Shown here piece after piece: positions 47,512 to 59,049 of a stretch of 61,054 nt of DNA. The DNA lies in NCBI GenBank assembly GCA_009731375.1, contig BJOX01000369.1, positions 408,379 to 469,432 on the forward strand, written 5' to 3'. The notes under the pieces were generated by a model. That model did not search any database, was not told the origin of the DNA, and saw only the letters and a program-made list of their open reading frames with translations. Position numbers and translations under genes: made by a program. This DNA comes from Paulinella micropora. Its lineage: Eukaryota > Cercozoa > Imbricatea > Euglyphida. Every line of letters begins with the position of its first letter. Position 1 is the first letter of the stretch.

Positions 47512-50500
47512 ATGAACACTTGCCTCCTTGGGTCCATGCTGCTGTGGTCGGCGTTGCTGGCGCCGGCGGCCGCCAACTGTCCGTACGTGTGGCGCGAACC
47601 CGTGCCGACGGACCTGCTGCTAGAACTGGTTGTGCCCGCGGGCGGCGCCGTGTGGACGCTGCCGGCCGGAGCCGCCACCGGCGCTCGCCGCCGACAATTA
47701 GCGCAGGCCAATGCCTTCACGGTGTACTGGGGCGACAACACGGCCGTGCAGAGGTGCACGGCTACCGAGCCGTGCGCGCACACGTTTGCGAGCGCCGGCG
47801 TGTTCACTAGCATCATCGAGGGTCCTGTCGTGGGCTGGGCCATGACGCCGGCATGGCGCGAGCAGCAGCACAGCAACGTCGCCCTGCGCAGCGTCGTGCA
47901 GTGGGGAGGGCTCGAGCTGGACACTGGCAGCGGCTACCACTTCTACGGCGAGACGCAGCTGCAGTCGCTGCCGCCTCTGTCGGCCATTGACACGTCGCAG
48001 ATCACGAGCTTCGAATTCAGTTTCTCCGGGCTGCCGGCGACGTGCCTCGACGTGTCGGCCATTGACCCGCGTTCGGCGCTGGTGCTGACGGGCGCCTTCG
48101 CCAACTCGCCGTGCCTGACGTTTACAGATGTGAGCGCCTGGGACGTGTCGCAAGCGCGGGACGTGTCGTTGATGTTCGCCGGCACAACCGTCGCGACAAT
48201 CTTGGGCTTAGAGAGCTGGAACGTGTCCCAGGTCGTGAACGCGACCGGCCTGTTCGCGAACGCCACCGCGCTGCAGGCCGACCTGTCGCGGTGGGCGCTG
48301 GACAGCCTGCAGGACGCCACCGGCATTCTGGCGGGCGCGCCGCTGCTGGCGCGAAATTTCAGCGGCTGGGCCGTGGCCTGGACGGAGCAGACGTGCCTGC
48401 AATTTGTGCAGTCGGCGCAGCTCGAGAACTGGCAGGCTCCGTTTGCGTGCCAGCAGTGGATGCCGTCCGTGACGCCGAGCGTGTCGCTGTCAGTGACCGT
48501 GACGTCGACCGTGTCAGTGACGCCGTCGCTGACTGCCTCTCTGTCATTGACCGCCTCTGTGTCGTTGACCGCCTCGAACCCGAGAACGCCATCGGTGTCG
48601 TTAAGCCCGGGAGCTTCGAGCACGTCCACCGCGTCGCCCACGCCCTCGGTCACTCCGACTGTGTCGCTGACACCATCGATGTCGCCGTCCGGAACGCCCA
48701 CGATAACTGTGACGCCCACAATATCTGAGACGCCCACAATATCTGTGACGCCCACAATTTCTGTGACGCCTTCCGTGACGCCGTCCGTGACTGCCACGAT
48801 AACTGTGACGCCCACAATTTCTGTCACGCTGTCCGTGACTGCCACAACTTCTGTCACGCCGACAATTTCTGTCACGCCTTCCGTGACGCCCACAATTTCT
48901 GTCACGCCGACAATTTCTGTCACGCCGACAATTTCTGTCACGCCTTCCGTGACTGCCACGATATCTGTGACGCCCACAATTTCTGTGACGCCTTCCGTGA
49001 CGCCCACAACTTCTGTCACGCCGAAAATTTCTGTCACGCCTTCCGTGACTGCCACGATATCTGTGAAGCCCACAATTTCTGTCACGCCGTCCGTGACTGC
49101 CACGATATCTGTGACGCCCACGATATCTGTGACGCCATCCGCTTCTGTGACGCCCATGATATCTGTGTCGCCTTCCGTGACGCCGTCCGTGACTGCCACG
49201 ATATCTGTGACGCCCACAATTTCTGTGACGCCTTCCGTGACTGCCACGCTATCGATATCTGTGATGCCCACGATATCTGTGACGCCATCCGCTTCTGTGA
49301 CGCCCATGATATCTGTGTCGCCTTCCGTGACGCCGTCCGTGACTGCCACGATATCTGTGACGCCCACAATTCTGTGACGCCTTCCGTGACTACCACGATA
49401 TCGATATCTGTGACTGCCACGATATCTGTGACGCCCATGATATCTGTGACGCCATCCGCTTCTGTGACGCCCACTATATCTGTGACGCCTTCCGTGACGT
49501 CGTCCGTGACTGCCATGATATCTGTCACGCCGTCCGTGACTGCCACGATATCTGTCACGCCGTCCGTGACTGCCACGATATCTGTGACTGCCACTATATC
49601 TGTGACGCCTTCCGTGACTGCCACGATATCTGTGACGTCCACAACTTCTGTCACGCCGACAATTTCTGTCACGCCGACAATTTCTGTCACGCCTTCCGTG
49701 ACGCCCACGATATCTGTGACTGCCACTATATCTGTGACGCCTTCCGTGACTGCCACGATATCTGTGACGTCCACAACTTCTGTCACGCCGACAATTTCTG
49801 TCACGCCTTCCGTGACTGCCACGATATCTGTGACGCCATCCGCTTCTGTGACGCCCACAACTTCTGTCACGCCGACAATTTCTGTCACGCCGTCCGTGAC
49901 TGCCACGATATCTGTGACGCCATCCGCTTCCGTGACGCCCACGATATCTGTATCGCCTTCCGTGACGCCTTCCGTGACGCGGTCCGTGACTGCCACGATA
50001 TCTGTGACGCCATCCGCTTCCGTGACGCCCACGATATCTGTGTCGCCTTCCGTGACGCCGTCCGTGACTGCCACGATATCTGTGACGCCATCCGCTTCCG
50101 TGACGCCCACGATATCTGTGACGTCGTCAGTGTCGCAGTCAGCGACGCGGTCCGTGACGCCCACGATATCTGTGACTGCCACGATATCTGTGACGCCTTC
50201 CATGACGCCGTCCGTGACTGCCACGATATCTGTGACGCCATCCGCTTCTGTGACGCCGACGATATCTGTGACGCCGACCATATCTGTGACGCCCACGATA
50301 TCTGTGACGTCGTCGGTGTCGCAGTCAGCGACGCGGTCCGTGACGCCCACGATATCTGTGACGTCGTCGGTGTCGCAGTCAGCGACACGGTCCGTGACGC
50401 CGTCCGTGACGCCCACGATTTCCGTGACACCAACGATATCTGTGACGCCGACTATTTCTGTCACTCCGTCCGTGACACGGTCGCAGACCATCTCAACGTC

Positions 50501-52147
50501 GCCGACCATTTCCGTGACGTCCACACGCTCCCCAACACCATCGCCCACGCCCACGCCGCAGATAAACGAGTGCGTAGCCTGGCGCAGTAGCTGTGATGAT
50601 GCGCTGAATTTCGTGGACTTCACGGGCTATTCATATACCTCTAGCTCTAACACATATTCTATTGGAAGCTCTAGCGAAGGTGTTATATACCCAGCCTGGA
50701 ACGCCTTCACCAGCGTTACCGGCAATTATTGGAAAGGGAGTTCAGCAAAGTATAACAGTGCAGAAAATTACATCGGTAGTACAACACTTAATACCGGCGG
50801 CCTCTTGGGTGAGTACTTGAGTATCTCAGCCCCAACGGCGTTTGTCGTGACCCATTTTGTCGTGGCTGCGATTGATGTGTTGCCGCCCAATAGTTTTGCG
50901 CTGATGGCATCCAACGACAGAGGAGTGCAGTGGACGAACCTGTACCAATCCTCTGTGAATCCCTTTAATTACGACGAGGAGCGCCCGTACACGATAGCGC
51001 AGCCGGAAGTTACTTGTTGTACCGGCTCGTCGCCCTGGCTGTGCCCACAGGGGGTACCAATGCGTATGCAAAGATCGGCAGGGTGTTCTTGAGGACCTGG
51101 TGCTGTCCTTCGTGCGCCAACACACCCGCCGAAAGTTACACTTGCACCTGCGACGCGGGCTGGGCAGGCGGGGGGCTAGGCAGAGGCTGCTTCCACTACG
51201 ACGCGTGTCGTGACTATCCGCGCGATTGCGATACTTCCTTCCACCAGACGTGGACTTCCAACACGTTGGGGTCCTGGACTGTTACCGGCAGCAGCAATGC
51301 TTCGTCGGTCTACACGCTGCTGGGGGCAGACACCGCTAGTTCAAACACTTGGTCGTCGGCCGCCGCCTATAGCATAGCGGATGGGACGTACACGGGAGGT
51401 CAGAGCACGGCAGGCGTCGCGGGCGAGTGGGTGCAAATAGCCGAAACGGCGGCGGTGGTCCTGACAAGCTACTCTTTTGCCTGCAGGTACGTAAGCGGTG
51501 GTAGCACAGCGTGCCCGGGCCATCCCGTGAGCTTTGCACTTTTAGGCAGCGAGGACGCGGTGTTGTGGGAAGTGTTGTCGACCATAAGCAATGCACAGGC
51601 CCTGGTACAAGGGCACGAGCGCACTTACCAATTAAGCGCGCCAGGTCCGTACTCGTATTACAGGTTCGTGATCACCAAGATCCAGCCGGCCGCCAGCGGA
51701 TGGGCTACCATGGCGGACGTGTACTTTCACTTGTGGTGCTGCCCCGGTTGTACAAGAACAGGCGGAGCTAACTATGCTTGCACTTGCGCTAGCGGCTGGT
51801 ACAGCGCACCGTCAACGGGCTGCTTTTACGGGGCCTGTGGCTCTCACAAGACAAGCGGAGTGAGTTATCGCTCAGGTGACAGGGTCTTTGGCTGCCCCGC
51901 GAGCTTCACTACCCCCGGGCTTTTCGTAAGTTCAACATTGAACGATGGACAAAGCGGTGCACCTTATCTGCGGGGGATTACTTCCGGAGGCGCGTGCAAT
52001 TATGGCTGGCACATTTTGACTAGGAACGAATACACTCTCTACGATCTTTCCGATTCCCAATACTATATCATTGCCTCTGGCATTTGTACCGCCTGCTGCG
52101 ACTACATGGGGCTAAACGGGGTCGGACCCACAGGGAACTTAGCTTGA
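47512..52147 (+). CDS. secreted DUF285/BspA-like surface protein with S/T/P stalk, EGF and discoidin-like modules
   Basis: The signal peptide [20 protein letters not shown] is followed by a PKD-like domain ([11 protein letters not shown] ... [13 protein letters not shown]) and DUF285 repeats ([45 protein letters not shown]). From 48472 to about 50545 runs a stalk of [12 protein letters not shown] repeats, a likely O-glycosylated spacer. Then come an EGF-like start ([11 protein letters not shown]) and two discoidin-like modules, each with a Cys-rich end (WCCPSCA, WCCPGCT). Two single-base deletions break the frame: a T missing in CACAATTCTG at 49370, and a G missing in CCGGAAGT near 51006. Total is about 1,540 codons. 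It likely sits at the cell surface. Confidence 0.8.
48472..50545 (+). repeat. 2-kb coding minisatellite (VTPTIS / VTPSVT)
   Basis: Six- and seven-codon units of GTGACGCCCACGATATCT type, with ACGATATCT, ACAATTTCT and CCTTCCGTG variants and longer repeated blocks. Because the unit has no stop on the other strand either, long antisense frames (474 and 513 codons) exist but have no support. Confidence 0.9.
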
Positions 52148-53416
52148 AGTAACTTACAAAGTACAATGATTGACAAACATTGGCAACCTCAAACGTCAGG
52201 GCTTTTCCAGAATTTGCCGTCCCTGTTTATGTGGACTAGCGGACCTTCCATTTCCAGAGCAGCCGAGCAAATAAACAGACCAACTACATGCTGCACGGTG
52301 TCTTCTGTGCTTTGAATTTTTAAACAAAGCACGTGCTGCGGGTCCGGTCTTCAAGCACAGGCTATAATGCCACGCACAATTTCCATTTTAATATTGTAGA
52401 GTAAAAAAGACATATATATAATTTAAAGGGAGAGAGGCGGGGAGGGGGGCCGGAGCAACCGACATTCTGCGCGAGAAACAGTAAAGTAAGCACGGGGTTC
52501 ACGGCTCAAGCGCGGGCTTTCTTTTTTTTAAATAAAAAATCTCATTGTTGCTTTCTTATAAAGCTAGGTTTTTTTTCCTTTTCTATTTTTAATAGTCTTT
52601 GTTTAAGTTGCTGTTCTCTCTTTTTATTGCAACTAACCCCCCGAACCCACTGCTTCAAACCTTTCGGGAGGGGGGGGGGNNNNNNNNNNNNNNNNNNNNN
52701 NNNNNNNNNNNNNNNNNNNNNNNNNNNNNNNNNNNNNNNNNNNNNNNNNNNNNNNNNNNNNNNNNNNNNNNNNNNNNNNNNNNNNNNNNNNNNNNNNNNN
52801 NNNNNNNNNNNNNNNNNNNNNNNNNNNNNNNNNNNNNNNNNNNNNNNNNNNNNNNNNNNNNNNNNNNNNNNNNNNNNNNNNNNNNNNNNNNNNNNNNNNN
52901 NNNNNNNNNNNNNNNNNNNNNNNNNNNNNNNNNNNNNNNNNNNNNNNNNNNNNNNNNNNNNNNNNNNNNNNNNNNNNNNNNNNNNNNNNNNNNNNNNNNN
53001 NNNNNNNNNNNNNNNNNNNNNNNNNNNNNNNNNNNNNNNNNNNNNNNNNNNNNNNNNNNNNNNNNNNNNNNNNNNNNNNNNNNNNNNNNNNNNNNNNNNN
53101 NNNNNNNNNNNNNNNNNNNNNNNNNNNNNNNNNNNNNNNNNNNNNNNNNNNNNNNNNNNNNNNNNNNNNNNNNNNNNNNNNNNNNNNNNNNNNNNNNNNN
53201 NNNNNNNNNNNNNNNNNNNNNNNNNNNNNNNNNNNNNNNNNNNNNNNNNNNNNNNNNNNNNNNNGGGGGGGGGCCACTGCACGACTGTGGCAGGGCGGGG
53301 GGCCGCGGGAAGGTTGTAGCAGGGGGGGGGAAAGAAAAGCTGGGTGCAAAAAAAAAAACCCAACAACCAGGAAGAAAAGAAATCCCACAGCAAACGCGTC
53401 CGTGCGCAAAAGAGGC
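52148..53416. other. intergenic, with a 585-N gap
   Basis: 3' flank of the surface-protein gene with AT-rich sequence. A G homopolymer precedes the gap 52680-53264 and another follows it. No gene seen. Confidence 0.8.
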
Positions 53417-53890
53417 ATGTCTGACAAATGTAACTACAAGGGGAGGTACCAACAGCGGCAATCTTTTCTAAAACTGCAACAAGACGAGGACGTCAAGGGG
53501 CTGCTACGTGCACGCGCTGACCTGCTGGTGAAGAGATTGCAAGGCTGCCCGGGCGCCTGCGGACATGCCAGGCCCGCGCAGGAGCTCTTGGAGGAAATGA
53601 TGCTGTGCTTGGAAGGGGCGCTGCTCGTCGCCGCCGAGTGCCAGGAAGCATTGGAGGAGGTGAGGGAAGCCACGTGGATTCGCTTCGAGCGGTGCACGGA
53701 AGATTCTTGCAATGACTTCCTGCGTGCGGGCACGGGCTGCCTTTGCTGGCGCGAACGCAGGCACCAGGCGCAGAAGGGCCCTGCTGCGCTGAGAAAATTT
53801 CGGCAACCGAAACAAACAAAAACAAGAAAAAAAAAAGAAAGACCGAGAATTAAAACCAACTTTTTCTTTGTGTGCCAGAGCCTAAAATGA
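53417..53890 (+). CDS. hypothetical helical protein (157 aa)
   Basis: I chose the ATG at 53417; a GTG 15 bp upstream is in frame. A helical, Leu/Glu/Cys-rich core (LLRARADLLVKRLQGC, AQELLEEMMLCLEGALLVAA, CQEALEEVREATW) ends in a Lys-rich tail that looks like untranslated sequence. No recognised domain. Confidence 0.4.
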   Translation: MSDKCNYKGRYQQRQSFLKLQQDEDVKGLLRARADLLVKRLQGCPGACGHARPAQELLEEMMLCLEGALLVAAECQEALEEVREATWIRFERCTEDSCNDFLRAGTGCLCWRERRHQAQKGPAALRKFRQPKQTKTRKKKERPRIKTNFFFVCQSLK

Positions 53891-54011
53891 TTGACAATAA
53901 AAAAAGAATGTTCAATTTCCTTTTTTTACTAATTCTAGTTGAGAAATGGTGCTGCCAAGATTTTAAATGCTTTTCATGTGAAAAAAAGGGTTGGAGGGGG
54001 GGGGGAGAGGT

Positions 54012-54049
54012 NNNNNNNNNNNNNNNNNNNNNNNNNNNNNNNNNNNNNN
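54012..54049. other. assembly gap (38 N)
   Basis: Lies after a G-rich run. Confidence 0.95.
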
Positions 54050-54312
54050 AAAAACAAGCGCATGAAACAAAAGGGTGAAGAGGGAAAGAAGGAGGAAAGC
54101 AAAACAAAAAAGAAAGCCCGAGACAAAAAAAAGTGTGGGGAGAAGAGGGGAGGGGGGGGGGGCGCGCGCGGAGAATTGGGGAGGTTTTACAAAACTAAAA
54201 AAAAAAGAAACAGGCGTCTCTTTTGCCCCCGGGTTTACTGGTCTTTTAAAAAAACAAGAAAATGCAACCTCTCCCTTTTCTTACACCACTCTAGCACACA
54301 GAAACAATTCCA

Positions 54313-55360
54313 GTGCCGGTGGCGCGCTGGCTCGTCGTGGCCCTTGCCCTCGCAGGCGCCCTGTGTCCCTACCCAGTTCCCGTGCCCTCTAGTGGCGCGG
54401 TTTTTGTAGTGAACTCGGGGGTGGACGGATCGACGTACGAGCTGCCGTTCTTGCCCGACGCGAATGCGGCCGCGCGCCGGCGCTTGGCCGGCAGCTTCCC
54501 CTACACGGTCAACTGGGGGGGACGGTGCGGCGGCGGACACGTGCGACAACACCGTGCCGTGCAGCCATCTGTACGCGACCGCCGGAAACTACACGGTTAC
54601 GCTAACAGGCGCAGCAATCGTCGGCTTCACTACGCGCGATTCGCTTCGGCCCTCTACAAGCTGTACGGACAAAACCCTTGCGAGCGGGGTGCCCTGGTAC
54701 GACAGCGATGGACCAGTTTACACTTGTGCCTGGTATCAACTCTATGAAAACTGTCCTTGGGCCGCTGGCTATGCCAGGGAAGGGATGATTGCTACCGATG
54801 CTTGCTGCACGTGCGGAGGGGGCAACAGACAGACAGGTTATTTAACGCCCGTGCTGACCTCGATACAGAGCTGGGGCTCTGTTCGCTTGCGCACGACTTC
54901 GGGCTACCACTTTGCTAGATCGGTGCTCACGTCCGCACCGCCGCCTTTGCCTGCCTCCAGCGGACTGCGATCGCTCGCACACTGTTTGGACGGTCTTGGC
55001 TTGCTGGGCGCTGCGTCGTTGGACGTGAGCGCGCTCGACACCTCGGGCGTCACCAACCTCACAGACTTTGCGTCAGGTACACCACAGCTGTTGCTGGTCG
55101 GGCTCGGCGGTTGGGACACGTCGGCGGTCGTGGACGCGTCGCGTGCCTTTAAGGGTAACACAGGCCCCTTGGCGGAGGTTGCATTCTGGAACGTGAGCGT
55201 GCTAGAGTACGCCGCGGAAATGTTTAGTGGCGCACAGTCCTTTGACGCGGACCTCTCGGGCTGGCGCCCCCGCCTGCTGGATGTTTTCTTTTGGTGTTAT
55301 AATCCATCCGGACCCTGTTGCGGAAAATCGCCCCAGAACACACACTCAGTCAAAAAATAG
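54313..55360 (+). pseudogene. second DUF285/PKD-like surface protein, truncated and frameshifted
   Basis: A hydrophobic leader (VARWLVVALALAGALC), then SFPYTVNWGG in one frame and CDNTVPCSHLYATAGNYTV in another. The switch is at a run of seven G (54515-54521); one G fewer would join the frames. DUF285 repeats follow: LDVSALDTSGVTNLTDF, GGWDTSAVVDASRAF, VAFWNVSVLEYAAEMF, FDADLSGW. The protein stops soon after, with no stalk or EGF part. No ATG precedes the leader; an acceptor AATTCCAG at 54306-54313 suggests an upstream exon. It is a paralogue of the gene at 47512. Confidence 0.7.
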
Positions 55361-55561
55361 CTGCGAGCTCTAGCAACTGGCAAATTGGAACGGCCTGATT
55401 TTGCGGTGCGGGGTGAAGAAAGTGACACAGCCGGTACCAAACTAATGTGCCCAATAATATTATATATTGGGTTCCAACCACTAGTAACGCGAAGTGGGTC
55501 ACTCAGAGTTTGGCGTCAGTTCGTGTTTTTACCTCACTTTTCTCAATTTGTTTCGTGACAG

Positions 55562-55991
55562 ATGCAGGAGCTGGGAGACGCTTCTTCCATCGCTCTAGTA
55601 GCACATGAGCTAAGAAATCCCTTGTTGTAATAGGTCGGTTCTCTCTTTGTCTGCAAGGCGTTCATGGCGTGTGTGATGAGAGACTAGTTGGGACGGCCAC
55701 CTCACACGGTCACTTGTATTCGTTTGCAGGTTTCGCTGAGGTGGGACTCAACCACAGCTCCTTGAAGGTTTCTCCTGGTTTACTATCCCGTTCTCTAAGA
55801 CAGAGGCGGGATGCTTTCTTGTCTCCATTGCAAAATTCAACTACATTTCATCACGTCTCTGACGGTCTCAAGCTTGAATAGGAACATAGATTCAAACATA
55901 CATTCAAACATGCATTCAAACATGCATTCAAACGTAAATAATAATAGTAATAGTAATAATAATAACTGTGCACCCCTCCATAATAATAATA

Positions 55992-56067
<76 letters not shown>

Positions 56068-56920
56068 GGTGTCGTATGTATGGTTAGGGTATGTGTACAT
56101 GGTCGGAGAGTTAGGGAAGGGGATCCAAATTAGAACGAAATGTTAACTGTGCCCTTCAGTTAGTATTTGATTAATTTGGTTTAAGAAAGAAAGAAGAAGA
56201 AAAAAAAAAAAAGGAGAGATAGAGAGGGGAAAGAAGATCCAAACTAGGATGAAACCTTAACTGTGCCCTTCATACATACATACATACATACATACATACA
56301 TACTTCCATACGCAGGACAAGGATGAGGCATTACGGCGTGTGCTCAGCTGTGGCATGTACATGAACGACTTGCTTCGCAAATACTTGGACATGGCCAAAG
56401 CCGACGCTGCCAGCCTACAGATGGAGAGCGTCACGTTTTCCCCGCACAAGGTGATCGGAGGAGCGTTTGAGCACATGGAGGTGATTGCGACCAAGAAATG
56501 ACTTTTACTCGAGGTGTCGTTCGAGCACACAGTACCGCCCACGATGGTGAACGACCCTACTCGATTCCAGCAGATTCTCTTGAACTTGATTGGCAATGCC
56601 ATCAAGTTCACGGACAGTGGCTCCGTGCGCGGCGAAGTGTCCGTGCGGGGCGGCCGCCTGCAGGTGCTGGTGCGCGATACAGGAATCGGCATCACACCCG
56701 AGCAGGATGCACGACTCTTTCAGCCTTACTCGCAAAGCGAACAATCCACGTTTCGGCGCTTCGGAGGCACCGGTCTGGGACTGGCGCTGTGTCGACGTCG
56801 ACGTCTGGCTAGACTCATGGGCGGCGATGTGACGCTGGCCGAAAGCCGTCCTGGCGAGGGCAGCACGTTCTGCTGCACCCTTGCTCTGCAGCGAGAGCAC
56901 CTGTGCTGTTACCACCGGCT
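55562..56920 (+). pseudogene. hybrid histidine kinase: HisKA and HATPase part, with an in-frame stop
   Basis: Histidine kinases autophosphorylate a His in the H box and pass the phosphate to a receiver Asp. Seen here: H box ALVAHELRNPL (His near 55613), a possible small exon FAEVGLNHSSLK (about 55729-55768), dimerisation helices from an exon starting 56316 (LSCGMYMNDLLRKYLDMAKA), N box LLNLIGNAIKFT, G1 box VRDTGIGI, F box YSQSEQSTFRRF and G2 box GGTGLGLALCRR. A TGA (56499-56501) interrupts the 56316 exon in frame before LLLEVSFEH. After the G2 box, two extra Arg codons suggest a 6-bp duplication. ATT and CATA repeats fill the intron 55920-56310. Confidence 0.75.
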
Positions 56921-57039
56921 ATGTTCCGGGTCAGCTCCTCGGCTGTTTCCCCGTCAATCTCCCCCCTTTCCCTTTCCCCGGCAATCTCCACGGCCAACTT
57001 CCCCCGTTTCGCCACCATTCGACAGCAATTTCCGGGCAA

Positions 57040-57480
57040 AGATATGACTGGCTTTGCAAAGAAGCACCCGTGCAGGGCCCTACTCGTGGACGACGCCTTA
57101 ACCAACCGGACCATCATGCTCAAGTTTTTGTCTAGGTAAAATCATCCAGCTTTGATCTCATCGTTCTCCGTCAATCATCGTTCTCTGATGATTCTGTAGC
57201 CATCGCTTGCAAGCTCAGCATATGAGCTTCCAAGTGCCGTGCTAAACATTGTCGCATCTTAAATTTTGATTCAAAAATTGAGATCAAAGTCGATAATTTC
57301 TGTCTCTTTGAATGTGGTGCCAGGGCGGGCTACACCTCTGACTGTATCAAGATGGCAGAGAACGGGAAGGAGGCGTTGCAGGCGGTGAAGAGTGAAGCAC
57401 GAGACTTCGATTTGATCTTCATGGATGTGAACATGCCTGTCATGGATGGGCTATCGATATTGCCGATGCCGCTGCTGGCT
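57040..57480 (+). pseudogene. hybrid histidine kinase: receiver domain, two exons, truncated
   Basis: Exon to 57135 ends CRALLVDDALTNRTIMLKF, the acidic pair of a receiver (VDD). The intron 57136-57323 contains a foldback-family fragment. The exon from 57324 reads [20 protein letters not shown], then [16 protein letters not shown], with the phospho-acceptor Asp codon at 57424. After MDGL the frame ends at a TGA, so the second half of the receiver (Thr and Lys sites) is missing. Same strand and order as the kinase part, so a single hybrid kinase gene is likely. Confidence 0.75.
57136..57323 (+). repeat. kinase intron with foldback-family copy
   Basis: GTAAAA donor and GTGCCAG acceptor. CAGCTTTGATCTCATCG and GTTCTCCGTCAAT match the right arm of the 25395-25605 element. 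Confidence 0.65.
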
Positions 57481-57617
57481 GAATGATCCGAACATGAGTG
57501 CAGGTCACAGTGGGAGGGGGAAAGTCCCGTCCAAACCAGGTTTGAACTACTTTGGACGGGTTTTCTTTATCGTTATATTTTAATGCAAACAGATGGCCAA
57601 GGGCAAACATCGCTACA

Positions 57618-58197
57618 TCACCGTACGTGCTTTGCACTCTTTGAGGCGGACCGTGAGCGGCTGTATGACCGATCAGAGTAATGTCGAGCAGAATGCTTTG
57701 AGCTGCTACTTCGGTCAGAACTTAATACAGTTACCTCGAATGTGCTGGTTGCATAGGATTCCGCGATCATAGGCACAGCATGGCTTTCACTGTGATATTT
57801 ACCAATGCCATATGGCTGCTGCTGCTGCTGTAGGTGTAGACCTTGCATGATCGAGGAGACCATTGGAGGGATTGCTTGCACCGGTACAAACCCACCAGCC
57901 GGTGAATGCATCAAAGCATTCCTAACGTCACGACCTTGTGGATGTAAGGGACTTGCAAAATGTGGACTTGCGAACGAATGCCTGTTAGAAGCCTCCACCC
58001 GTGCCACCGCCCGCGCTGGAGCCGCCGCTGCCACTGCCCTTGCACGGCCGCATGTAGTGGGCCTCTTTCGCCTCCTTCTCCATATCCACGCGGACCTTGT
58101 CCAGGAGGAGTTTGTTGTAGGCTTGCGTTGGGCTGAGCATTCGTTCCTGTCGGATCAAAACCCAATTTGATAGTGAATACGTAGACAAAATGTGCAT
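57618..58197 (-). CDS. hypothetical protein, minus strand, two frames
   Basis: After an acceptor (TCCGACAG) the frame reads ERMLSPTQAYNKLLLDKVRV, then EKEAKEAHYMRP and a Gly/Ser tail ending GGGF-stop at about 57985. A different frame then gives a Gln-rich, Ser/Arg-rich tail (GLHLQQQQQPYGIG ... SYSRSRSASKS) to 57618. Either the Gly tail is the true end or a one-base error joins the two. No domain recognised. Confidence 0.4.
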
Positions 58198-58354
58198 GTA
58201 TTAGTGTACGCGAATGTATGTAAAATAGTTTAAAACATAGATAGCAAGCAAAGAGATACATAAGATCAAACAAAAAGAGAAGGAGATTCAGTGAGAGAGA
58301 TAGAGAGTTAGATAGAGAGTGAGAAAGGTGAGAGCGAGAGCGAGCGAGCGAGCG

Positions 58355-58385
<31 letters not shown>

Positions 58386-59049
58386 CTAACAAAGAAAACT
58401 GCTAACTAGGGGGGGGTCACTTTTTCCGAAATTTTTCAAGACATTATGTCAATTTCTCCCAAACTAACAGGAGCTTATTTATATTGCTTCCACTGTTTGT
58501 AGAAAGCATAGGAATGATAATAAAAAGTGTTTTTATTAATGTTAAATCACTTTAACTTCAAAAAAAAGACTGATTTTTAACCGGTCTGAAACCACGTTTT
58601 ACGACGATTTTTCTATGTTTATTTGGTGTCGGCAATCAGAATATAACAGCGTGCCGTTGCGATAACAAAGGAAACCAGCTTTATTTATCTTTATAGCATT
58701 ATTTTACTTTATTTTCCTCACTTCTACTCACAAATTAGCTTGCGGACTTAGTTTTTTTTAGGTAGGGGGACGTGTCGGGAGGGGAAGGATAGAGGAGGAG
58801 TGGAACGGAGAGAAGCATGCAACGAAGATGCAATTGATTTGCACACATATCGTTTTAAGCAAATATTAACTAATTATTATAATATTACAGAAGCTTAGTT
58901 GGATTTGAAATTGATCTGAATGATAGGTGCTCACGTGCACACGCAGGCATCAAAAAGATCAAAGTGTATCTCCAAGTGCCTACAAAAAAAAAACAAGCTG
59001 ATTGCATGTACGAGCGAGGATAGCCTACCTTTGCATGCATACACATGTA
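58198..59049. other. AT-rich intergenic DNA with (AG)n
   Basis: (AG)n/(GAGC)n near 58333-58383 and AT-rich unique sequence. No gene supported. Confidence 0.6.

Noticed and set aside
47943-50623. Antisense frames of 474 and 513 codons (VTDIVGVTE repeats)
   Set aside because: They mirror the coding VTP minisatellite, start inside it and have no independent domain. The plus frame has a signal peptide and known domains.
57527-57565. CCCGTCCAAA / TTTGGACGGG inverted repeat
   Set aside because: Only 10 bp, isolated, with no second copy noticed; not enough to call a feature.
57440-57637. Minus-strand 65-codon ORF over the receiver end
   Set aside because: No domain, overlaps the kinase exon and adjoining intergenic DNA.
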